DNA from: Luidia sarsii | Taxonomy: Eukaryota > Echinodermata > Asteroidea > Paxillosida > Luidiidae | Direction of reading: 5' to 3' | Assembly: GCA_949987565.1 (NCBI GenBank) | Contig: OX465119.1 | Span: forward strand, 14,455,267-14,519,266 | Length of the DNA: 64,000 nucleotides | Shown here: in pieces, positions 24,101 to 36,100 of the stretch | Layout: every line of letters starts with the position of its first letter | How positions within the stretch are numbered: the stretch's first letter is position 1 | Program-made: the position numbers and the translations under genes | The notes under the pieces: model-generated | What the model was told of the DNA's origin: nothing | What the model saw: only the letters and a program-made list of their open reading frames with translations | Database searches by the model: none

Positions 24101-27100
24101 AATAAAAACCTATTTAATCATGGTAATAGGTAGAGCAAAAATGTGGTCATACTGGGAAGTGAACCTAAACCTCGTTTTAACATACAAGTGTTTCACCTCC
24201 CTATCTAGATCGCGATAGGTCCATGATATATTATCAATAAAAAAACTATCATGATATAAATTATTGCAGGAATTTATAGTTATAAAAAAAACCCTGCTCA
24301 CTGACTAAAATGACCTGCAATACACGAATCTCAAAAGTTAGAGGGCCTGACGTTTCGATCCTAGCGGGACATTTCTCAATAGCCGATCCTATAGCAGGGC
24401 CTTTCTCAAAGGCAATGTGCCTTTGAGAAAGGCACATTGAAACGGCCCTATCCAGTTAACGCGCCACAAAATAATGAAGATTTATTCAGTTGCCTCGCTG
24501 GTCAAACAGTCCCCGTACCCCTGAGATGCAATTAGACAATGTTCCTTTCGTAGCACGTGCACGCGCAGCAAACATTTTGACGCCGCATGTTTTTGAGATA
24601 GGAGGATGAGGTTGGTTACCGCGTCAGCGCAATTAATCCCGACCTTCTCCCGGCTGCTCCGACCGGCGGTACTTCCCCTCAAATTTACGCTGCTTCCACG
24701 ACTCGCGTACTTTGCTCCAGACAACAAACTATATCTGCTTTTTTTACCTTTCTTTTTTATCCAAACGATACGTGGTGTGGCGCACGTATTCTGATCGAGA
24801 AACCAATTAGGGGCCCATGTGAGTCTGCCGTGTTTGAAAAAAAAAACCCAACCGGTATCCGGCAGTAAATTGCAAAATGCATGTGTAGAGCAAGGAATGG
24901 AACCTCGAGTTGCCTCATTCGGCAGCTTTGTGGTTATATAATCTCTGTGCAGCATTCATCATGCCGCCTATACGTTTTTATGAGGTTTTCAATCATGCGT
25001 AATAGACCGATTGCTCGACCACTATTTACATGCCATCATGTGACTTATAGCACACAGACTGATTCGGCACAGAGCAGTAATGGAAACATATACAGAGAAG
25101 AATGTGGACAATAAAATAAAGTCTTCTTTGCTCGTTTCCACTCCTGTTCGGCTCCAAATGAGATGCAAAAATACCCTCACTATAAGTCACGTGATGGCGT
25201 GTAAACATAGGTCGTGCAATCGGTCTATTAGGATTATGAACGTGATGTGTGCGGTTGATTGCCTGAGGATTGAACCGTTTCAGACAGGACACTGTTTGCA
25301 TTCTGTCTTTGAGTATTGGACCTGCAGAAGTCCACCTGTCAGGCTCCCCGAATCTCTGGTGATATTTGCATCAGTCAATCTAGCATCATTATGGACCTGA
25401 TTGAATTATGGTTTGTAGCATTATTGTTTGCGTCGGTAAGGCCGTGATATCTATTTCAGTATTTCAATACTTTATTTCCACTTAATCAAAATGATCAAAA
25501 GGCATGGAAATACACGAATAGATAAAATGGTACACGGTCACGGCGCCAGTGGGGCGGGTGATTAAGTGGCCGAGGTTAAAAAAAATAGAGCTTGTCGAGT
25601 GGAGACCCCCATGACTTGTGGTGGTAGACGGTTTAAGTTTAATAATCAAATGCAAGGTTTGCGGTGACACCATGTATCTCTTCTCTCCTGACGACTGGCA
25701 GAGTACACACTACCCGAAACGTTGAGTTACCGGCAGTCCTTCTTGAAAGAGAAGTGCTGCATGGTGTCACCGCAAACCCTCCACTTAGTATTTCCACCAT
25801 GCAAACCTTCAAGTCTTGTCATAAATAATTAAGTTATAGGGCCTATAGGCCTACGACACACTAGTTAATTTCATTAAGTTACACAAACCAACAAAGAATA
25901 GGACAAAAAAAGATTTGAAAAAGAAGGACAGGACAAACAAACTCAGCATACTGGACAGCAAGTAACATTGTTCATGCAGAACAATAAGCGACATTGAGGA
26001 TTTCTAATAATATAGCAACAGAAAAAATAGATTAAATCCAATCCAATCAAGGTATTATGTGCCACAGACGAATTCGTCCGGGTGTGGAATTATACCGGCT
26101 TCCCCTGACCTTCACTGCTTATAGAGCCGCGGATATCCCCGTGCTGATGGGAGTCTCAATAGGCCACGAGTTCGAGCTAATTTGACCGTGCATGGTAGGC
26201 CTACATGGTATAGACTGACTAATCAAAATGATAATATTGTTCATTAAAGGCCTATACAGCATTGGTAAAAGTTAAAATAATGATTGACACAGTTTGTGTG
26301 TTAAACCATTAAACATTCTAAAAACGAAATCCAATTTAGCTCAAATTTTAAATCTGAGAAAGTAGAAAAAGGCAAAAAACCGTCACGTTCTGTAGTTTAT
26401 TACTCGCGAGTAATGAACTATTTTTGTCGATGTTTGAGTTAAGATTTCTCGAGAAGTACAGCATCCGAGTCCGTAAGATTTCAACATGTGGATTATATCA
26501 TGACCATCTACAAATTATGTTAATTGGAAGGGAATCTGTGGACATCGATGTTTTCCGATCTTCCCAATGTTGTACTGGGCCTTTAAACTACGCATCCTCC
26601 GAAAAGCTGACATACCAGAGTATCACAGTCCCATCTTTTTTCCAGCCCAAAAGACTAACCTAGATATCAAACAGAGATAGATCGAGCGATTCTGATCTTA
26701 TTTGTTTCTTCAAGAAAAAACACAGTTAAAGCATAACGTTCACACTGTAAAATGGTCGGGCAATATCTGGCCAACATTGTTAACAATATCGGCCAATCAA
26801 AACCAAGCTCTAGGCGTTTCAATTCCTTTGCATATGGGCCTACGTCCCAAAACACTGCTCGGTTTTTATCTCAGACTTTGCCAACCGATATGGAAGTCTT
26901 GTAGCAAATTGTCTTCGAAGGGAAGACAATCTTCAGCGAGGATATAGAAAAATAAAAAGACAACTTCCAACCAAGCTTTGCAAGCAACTTTAATGCACGC
27001 ACTTCACCATTCACTGGTGCACTAAATGCCTTAAAAGCCGTACCGAGTCAAGAGTATATACGGGAGCTTGTTCAGAAAACAGGTCTACCTAAGGTACAAG

Positions 27101-30100
27101 TGCCATTGAGCACAATCCCGTGTGTGTGTCTAGTGCATTAGCAGTGACATTGCCAAGCGCACTTGTCCTAAACCCAAGCACTGCTTGGTCCACTCTATCT
27201 GAAAAGCTGGGCTGGAACGCCGACAAATCATCCGTGAGAAGGAATTAGTCTGGACTAACTTTTTTTTTTTTAGTTTCTTTCGAAACGAAAACATGGTAAG
27301 AACCGGTACTCTGTTATCAATGGCGGAAGACCATTAGTGAACAAGACGGTTGAATTGTTCGACTGTCTTTCAGAAAAACGCTACATGTCAACTGAAATTG
27401 ACCTTCCTCAAAAAAGTCAGCCTTTGAGAAAAGTCCTGCTGGGATCGAAACACCAGGCCCCCCTGGTGTCCACATTTACGTTACAGTAATTTTGTCAACG
27501 GTGGGCAAAGTTGGCAATATTTGTTGGAGTTTGGCACATCATGCCTTTATACCTGGTCTGATGTCGTGCATCATGGTGTTCTCCATTGAGGTTTGCCCTG
27601 CTCGATGTGGCAAACACTGAGTGCTCAGAGCGTTGCCTGATGCCCGATGAAGCAAATAATTCAGGCAGCACGGACGGGATTCAAACCCACGACTCCTACC
27701 CTCTAGTGCAGACGTCTCAACCAACTGATCACCGAGCTGGTCGAGGTGGTCGTGTGGCGGCTTCGAAAATAGTATAGACCCGTCTTCGATGACGTCACGG
27801 TTTTGTTTATCGGCCATCTTGGATTACACACATGAGCACGTCGTCACCGCCGTTACTAAGTCAGCTGTGCATACAAACAACTCCACATGCACGGCGGCAA
27901 GTTTTGAACTCGTCGTAGTTGTACTACTACTACTACTGCTTTTTATTACAGTATTACTAGTTGTGCCATGGAGGAATCTCTTTTTATTCCTCCATGGTTG
28001 TATCATGGATTGGAGGTACTTGTTTTGTTGAAAGATGATTAACTTTTGCGCTGTCCTTGGCTGTGGAAGCAGGGGGGTCGTGATAAGAAATATTTGTATC
28101 GTTTACCCGCTGTACTGACAAGAGAAGGTGACGCAACTCGAACACTTTCGCTAAAAAGATGGACGAAATGGTTGTCGCGGGTTAATTGTGTACGGATCTA
28201 TTTCAGCAATAAAGCCGAGAATGTCGAGAGAACTGTAATAAGCCGACCGTGCAGCATTCGAATTCGCCATGATGACTAACGTAACGTTAAACGAACACAA
28301 ACGTGCGAGCGAAAGCGTATGTGTGTACTCCAAGATGGCAGATCTCGCTGTTTCTAGTAGCAACGTGACGTCAGTAAGAAGGGTCTATAGCCGAACTGTC
28401 GGAACTAATTTCTTCCTCAGGCATCGGGCAAAGCACTGAGCACTCAGTGCTTATCATGCAAGGTCGAGCGGGCAAACCCCAATGAATTACATTCTCCTCG
28501 ACGCAATCACTGTTATATCTATCTTGATCGTTTGCTCCATACAGGAGAGTCCGGCCGAAGCCCTGCGAATTGTCAACGACTTGGTGCAGACGGGCCCACC
28601 CGTGGCCATGATATGGGGCCCTCTGTTGTCCAGCGTGGCCGTGGTGGTGAACGAGGTCCTGCCCCGGTACGACATCGTCCAGGTATTGAACTTTGAGCCT
28701 CGCACCTCAGTTGCCTCGGAACTCACTCTTCAGACCTCAGATCTCACGATCCATGCCTCAAATCTGATGCCTCGTTCCTTGTACCTCGTGCTTTATACCT
28801 CGTACCTCGTGGCTCATACCTCTTGCCTGCTGCCTCAAACCTCAAGCCTCGTGCCTCATACCTCGTGCCTCATACCAAAAACCTCCAGCCTGGTGTCTCA
28901 TACCTCGTGTCTGCTGCCCCATACCTCGTGCCTGCTGCCTCATACCTCAAGCCAGATGCCTCATACCTCTAGCCTCGTGCCTCATACCTCAAGCCTCGTG
29001 CCTCATACCTCAAGCCTTGTAGCGTAGCTACAATGTCTCATACTCATACTTAATGCCCCGTGCCTCTTACCTTGGGATCTTAGACCTCAAAAAACAACCT
29101 GTTAAATGTGCATGACGAACCTCACGACCGATCTCACGTGGATTGGCCTTTAACCGAAATCAATTCCCAATAGCCTCATTATGGTCATCTTCATTCCTCC
29201 ATCTAAGGTCGTATCTGCTTCATCCTCGACCCTAAAAGACCGATCCCGCTACCCGCTGACCGTGCAGGTGGGCAACGACGAGGACGCCATCAACCCAGCC
29301 AGGGTGGCTTTCGTCAAGCACATGGGATGGAGGAAGGTGGCGCTGCTCTTTGAGGACAACGAATATTTCAGACAGGTAACCAGACTCCCCGAGACACCCG
29401 CTCGCTACGAGAAACTAGTCGGATCCCGAGTCACTGCACTCTGAGCCGGGTATTATGGCCGTTTTCGAAATGAAGGCTTAGGCTCGGGCTCAGGCTTCGT
29501 CTCTATCTGACAAAACCTGAAAATCCAGGTTGTGGTTAGTTTCCCAATTTGAAGCTCTTAGGGTGATATACAAAAATGTTGCAAACTGCTTACTGACTAA
29601 AATTACCAAAATGTAAATCTTAAAATTGAGTGGGCCTGACGTTTGAAGCTCTGTTAGCTTGATAGGTACAGGGTATTCTATAGAAACTGGGGCCAAACGC
29701 TTGTTTTTAGGTGCCTGTGATATCATAACGAGTAAGATAAATATGGCCAAAGCCTAAGCCCGAGCCTAAGCCTTCATTTCGAAAACGGCCTATAACACTG
29801 TGAATCGATCACCCCCTAAGAAAAAAACCTAGCTCGATTCCAAGTGCCATTTGTTGGGTGCTTGTCACACGTCATTCAAGCAGAGTTCTGAGTCCCAAAG
29901 ATCGGGTCTCACTCGAATTCGAGTTCGAGTAAACACCCATGAGTCTGACTCGATTCCGCGTATGGAAAGATGCGAAACTGTATTTTCTTTTCTTCCATTT
30001 TCGACATTTCGGTAGAATATGGCCAATTTGGCGGGTCTGTTGTACCAGAACGGCATTACCGTGCTGGCCACTAAGACTGTAACGGACGAGGAGCAACCGG

Positions 30101-33100
30101 ACGAGCAGATCCACAGTTTGAAGGTACGTAAACACGCACGCAGCCGTTATTAGAGAAACCACCTGGTACTCCTGTCACATGCTCCCTATGTGATATACCG
30201 TACGGACGATATTCCGTACGTGCAACATTATACGTCATGCGCACGAGTGATACGTCGTATGCACTGCTGTGCTGTATATCCCGTACGTACGACTTCAGTA
30301 TTAAGTCGTACGGAAGAGATTATGTCATTTACTCATTGGTATGAATTTTGATTTGTAAGTCGTACGTGCATCACTCGTACGCAAGAAAACCTTCGATTTG
30401 TTTTCACAATGAACACTGATACAGCTTTTTATAAAACAACTTCGTTTGAAAACGCCACTGAGATCAAAACAAATTTATTTTCCCTTTCATTCTTGCCCTC
30501 GTATCCATGGATAATCTATTCTGAGAGGCGAAGGCGGAACCCGTCATTCACGTTGTGTACTCGAGACGATGCTTTGCTTAGCTGACCACAGACGGATGCA
30601 GTGCTGGGTGTATCATTTGCACGTGTGCGACCGCTCGTTCACTACGTACGGATACAGTGCTGGGTGTATTATTTGCACGTGTGTGCGCGCTCGTTCACTA
30701 CGTGACTAGAATACAGCCTTGGACTCGGCCTATCACGGCCACTCCGGCGGTCTGAACGGCTTCATCAGCGGTAGGTAAGGTCGTTACTAGGGGCTTTCCG
30801 CTGCCGGCTTCGGTGCCCTTAGCAACGGATGTAGCCACAGCCGTAGCCGTGAGGTCTTGTTATATATCACTGCTTGATGCCATGCAGAAGACATCGTTAC
30901 ATCTCCCGATTGCCACGCTTCATCAAATAAAGTGCACAGATAGATTTGCCCTCAATGGGCAATCGGACCCATTATCCCACGTCTCCGCCTACATACCAGC
31001 ACGTCAGTGCCAATGGCAATCGGGTATAAAGATCCATAGGCCGTTTACGAAATGAAGGCTTAGGCCCGGGCTCAGGCTTCGTCTCCGTCTGACCAAACCT
31101 GAAAATCCAGTTGTGGTTTGTAGCCGAATTTGAAGGTTTGTTGGCTTGATAGATACAGGGTGTTCCCCAAGTTAGATGACTGTGATATTATAACGTGTAA
31201 GAGAAATATGACCGTAGCCTAAGCCCGAGCCTAAGCCTCCATTTCGTAAACGGCAATATTATTCTTAGCACGTGACACCGTCGTTCGGACAGGGCGCCCT
31301 CGCACGCCCATCTTTGGGTTCGCGACCCATGACCTTCGCTCTTTGAACCCGTCTGCTCCCGTTCCCTTCCCTTTACCAGAGACACGATGCACGGATCATC
31401 ATCGTTGGAGTCTACCTGGAGGCGGCTGTTAAGCTGTTTTGCAAGGTAAAGGTTCCCGTCTCGATGTGGCAGTAGGCAGTAGGATCTTTGTGGGAATAGG
31501 GACAGAGCTCGTTAAGGTGAAGGTTAGTTTAGAATAATGAGGACTCCGTACTGAATACCTTCTTACCAACAGAACATCGATCTTGCGAAGGTAATCGCTG
31601 TTGATTTAGTCATTAAAAAAGCCCACCCCAAAGTCGCAATTAGGGCTGCGTTGACAAGCTTTAAGCCGGATCTAATTGCGTTTAGCCTTCAGATGTCTGG
31701 GCAGAAATTGCCAATTTGAGCAGTCCCATATAGCCCCGTGCGAATGACGTCATTTCGAGTAGGGCGCCCTCTGTGCTGTATTGGTTTTTTTTTTTTTAAA
31801 CGGAAGTTGGATGTGTCTGTTGTCGTTCCTGTCGTCGTCCGTCCTGGTATCATCATGTTGTTGTCGCCGTTACTACGATGACGTCATTGCAACGATGACG
31901 TCATTGCAACGATGACGTCATTGCAACGACTGACTTTAAACGCAGATCTACCACGCCGGCCTCTACGGCCCCAAGTACGTGTGGATCCTGCCCGGCTGGT
32001 ACCCGGACGGCTGGTGGCGTGACGTCACGGGCGTGTCCTGCACAGCGGAGCAGATGGCGCAGGCCCTGGAGCTTCATCTGGGGCTGGACGGGGACCAGGC
32101 TGTCAGCGACGTGTCACTCATCGACTTCAATGGCGTGGTGAGTGCTCGCACGAGCTATTGGTGTAGCGATACAGAATGGAGCGCCATCTCTTGCCCCACT
32201 ACAGCCCGTTCACTCCAAGTTGAGCTCAACCTCGGCCTCGTTCAGAGCTATGGCATGCCCCCCTCCTCCAGTTCACCCACAGCTGGCCTATCCAAGTTGA
32301 GCTCAACCTCGGTCTCATTCAATGATATGGCATGACCCCCTCCTCCAGTCCACCCACAGCTGGCCTATCCAACTTGAGCTCAACCTCGGCCTTGTTCAAT
32401 GCTATGGCATAACCTCTCCTCCAGTCCACCCACAGCTGGCCTATCCAAGTTGAGCTCAACCTCGACCTTGTTCAATGCTATGGCATAACCTCTCCTCCAG
32501 TCCACCCACAGCTGGCCTATTCAAGTTGAGCTCTACCTCGGCCTCGTTCAATGCTATGACATGCTCCCCCGAGGACTGGCCCCAGACCATCCGAGGTCTT
32601 GCCGATACTGACCGAGTTATTGCCGAGACAGTCCGAGGTATTGCCGAGGATTGGCCGAGACAGTCCGAGGTATTGCCGAGACAGTCCGAGGTATTGCCGA
32701 GGATTGGCCGAGAGTGGCCAAGGTCTTGCTGAGACATTCCGAGGTATTGCCGAGACAGTCCGAGGTATTGCCGAGGATTGGCCGAGACTGACCGAGGTCT
32801 TGCCGAGACAGTCCGAGGTATTGCCGAGGATTGGCCGAGACTGACCGAGGTCTTGCCGAGACAGTCCGAGGTCTTGCCGAGGATTGGCCGAGACTGACCG
32901 AGGTCTTGCCGAGACAGTCCGAGGTATTGCCAAGGATTGGCCGAGACTGACCGAGGTCTTGCCGAGACAGTCCGAGGTATTGCCGAGGATTGGCCGAGAC
33001 TGTCCGAGGTCTTGTCGTAAACGGTTTGTCTGTGTGCTCGTGGGTGTACCTTACGTTGCTGCAGAAGCCCTATCCAGAGCAGTTGGACTACCTGCGAAGC

Positions 33101-36100
33101 CTCCACCAGATGGCAGACAACCCGCGCGACACATACTCCTACGACTGTCTGTTCGCCATGGCCCTGGCCATGAACGCTTCAGTGGTCGACCTGGCCGCTC
33201 TGCCCCGACCCCGGACACTGGACCAGTTCAGCTACGGCGACACGGAGATGGCTGCGGTGCTGCTACGGAACACGCTGAAGACGGACTTCGTTGGGATGAC
33301 GGTGAGTCGATCGCCGGTCACGCAGAGAACCGCTAGAGATAGTGGACGAGGTCTGGTTGGATAAGGTATGCATGGTGGAAATACCAAGTAGGAGGTTTTG
33401 CCTGTGACACCATGACTTGTGCAGAAGGAGTATTGGCTCTATCAAGAGCCGGTAAATCATGTACATTTTCTCTTAAGCAAAGGGCTGTAGCTCTGAAAAG
33501 AGCCGGTAACTCACTCAAGAGTCACTACATCATCTCTTAAGAGAAGGAGTGTGGCTCTGAATAGAGCCGGTAACATGTACATCATGTACATCATCTCTGT
33601 TTCGTCAGGGTCTTTGTCTTGACTGTGGTCGATTTTGTTATCAAACTCGCCGTTACTTACGACCAACCACGGGACAATGAGCGATGTCTGAGAAATGATA
33701 AATGAAATGATTCGAAATAAGTAATCACATATCACCCTGCAAGAAAATGTGGCTTCATGTAAACTGAACATTTCAGAAGCTAAATGAATGTTGCATCAAT
33801 GGCCTCGTAGAATCATCTGGTCCTAGATCCTGACGAAATTATCCAATAATGTTTATGATTTTAGGATCGCGTGTTCATCGACGAAACGGGAGTGAGGTTC
33901 AGTGAGGTTTACGTCGAGCAACTGCAAGGTAAGTAAAGATTCCAACGAGGGTTTCTTAATTATTTTTTTTTTGAAAATAGAAGAGATTTCCAAGGCTGTA
34001 CGACGCGTACAGAGTAGCTTCGCGACCGTCGATTCTGCGCAGTCTCCCCGTGGTCGGCAGCGCGCCCGGGCCGCTGAAGGTTGACGGTCTTTCTGATCTC
34101 ATTCCTCCGCCCAGGTGGACTCCCTATCAAAGTGGCCAAGCAGCTCAACAACGGGGAGTACCGAGAGCTAGCCAACGTGACCATCAAATGGGGAGGTACG
34201 AACGCCAAAAGTCAAACGACTCCAAGCAGCTGCACATTAAGCACTGTAACAGATTTAACTCGCCAGTAAGGAGCGACTTTATTACCAAGAGAAAGAAAAA
34301 CAGAGATAACGAAAACCTCGGGAAACTGAATGCTACTTCAAAGGATGTATATCTCCGAGGAAGGGGCAATGACAATTACAAAAGTAGTAACAAGGCTTTC
34401 TGCCTGTAGAGAATCTCAAGTTTGATAAAGTCTGGCTAAGATAAAAAAAAACCCATTCAGGACACTCCTTAGAAAACGCAAGTAAATAAAATGTGTTTTA
34501 CTTTACTTTTTGTTGGTCGGATAGCTGGCTAAAATTATACAACATAAAGAGAACTTAACTTAAAGGTAGTGTTTATTTACACGGCAACCGGCGCCCGTGT
34601 TACAAAAGATATTCACCCGGACCTTTTGCTTTCGTTTGATAAACGAATAGTTGCCCGCGAGTGTGGGGGTTGTGTATCAAGGCCTACATGTAACACAAGC
34701 CTAAAGTTCATGGTTGTGAAATTGGATTTCATGGATAATCATTATTTCAATAAAATTTAATATTTAAATGCTTTTTAAAATTAAAAACCATACATAACAC
34801 AATTATTTTTGTCCCCATGTTACATGTTACAGTTACATTTCCTTAAAAAATCACACAAAAAGCCATCGTGCGTTGTTTATTCATGACGTCATCGATTGGC
34901 GATGCGCGCGTTCTCACTGCAAGAAATAATGAATATTCATGAATTCGTTGGGTACCGTTGGGTACCGAAGAGTAGGCTGCACAGCGACAGTAGTGCAGTT
35001 ATCCTATTGGTCATACACATGGAAGTTGGGGAACCAGACAGGTTCACTGAAAAGACGTCACCGTCCGCGCATTGCACTGGTATCCGGTGCGCATGTGTAT
35101 TAAATGCATACAATGCGGCAACGTACACCAGCTAATTGAGGGTCCGGGTGAATAGCTTTTGTGGCACGGGCGCTGGTGGCCGGGTGAATAACCACTGCCT
35201 AACTTAAACATACTGTAGTTAAAGCTAGCACCCGACCACCGCAGCTACAGGTGTAAGACTGCCACGCCCTATGATAGCAGTAGGCAGAACTGCATGTATT
35301 CAAATGAGCTACATGTAGGCCTTAGAATTCAGCTAGGCAATGCCAAGCACAGTCAAACATGACTAACAATGGGAGCTTTATAATCCTTTATTAAAGGGCC
35401 ACGATAGAATCCTCATGTTGAAATCTTACTGTCTGGGATGCTGTACTTCTCGAGAAATCTTCACTCAAACATCGACAAATTAATAGTTTCTTACTCGCGA
35501 GTACTCAACTATTTCTTACACTACAGAACGGTGCGTAAACCGTGAGGGTTTTTGGCATTGTTCTACTTTCTCAGATTACAATTTGAGCTAAAAACCTTCG
35601 CAATATTGCTTGTTTGGAATGTTTAATGGTTTAACACACAAACTGTGGCAATCTGTTGACCTTTACCTATGTTGTATAGGCCTTTAAAACCCCATAGTGG
35701 CATTCACTTTGGGAAATCACAGGGTTGTACCTAAATACATGCTCATGTACAGTGTGCTCGAATGTGTACGGATCGCCAGCGTGTCAAATTTCAAAATCAT
35801 TGAGCAGTGCTTATTGCAGACTTGTTTTGAGTCACCAATTATTAAGTCCGAGTTTGGGACGATACAGTATTGGGATGATGGAATAATGGGGTTGTGGTCT
35901 GTTCTAGTACATGTATTCCAGGCTGTACTGTGTTCATGTACTGTGAAACTACAATCAAATCATGCAAGGCAGATACATGTAGATTTTTGATGACCACTTA
36001 CCATCCATTTTCATAAAGTGCATTTTGTAAACTACTCCCACAACCACACTGTCATCCCATTCCTGGGGTTGGTTGGGGTATGATTGGGATGACACAGTAT

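Larger units (their letters stand above)
21188..28544 (+). other. Intron 1 of the GABA-B-like gene
   Basis: At 7.4 kb the largest intron in the gene. It holds inverted-pair arm 2, a tRNA-like SINE, family A, B, C and G copies, a 231-bp MITE, and a THAP-bearing element near its 3' end. Open frames within it (for example 157 codons on the minus strand at 24482-24955) match nothing I recognise. Confidence 0.85.

Noticed and set aside
28482..29027. 181-codon frame starting in intron 1 and running through exon 2 into intron 2
   Set aside because: Only 28545-28682 matches the receptor. The upstream part is SINE sequence and the downstream part is the CCTCATACC minisatellite.
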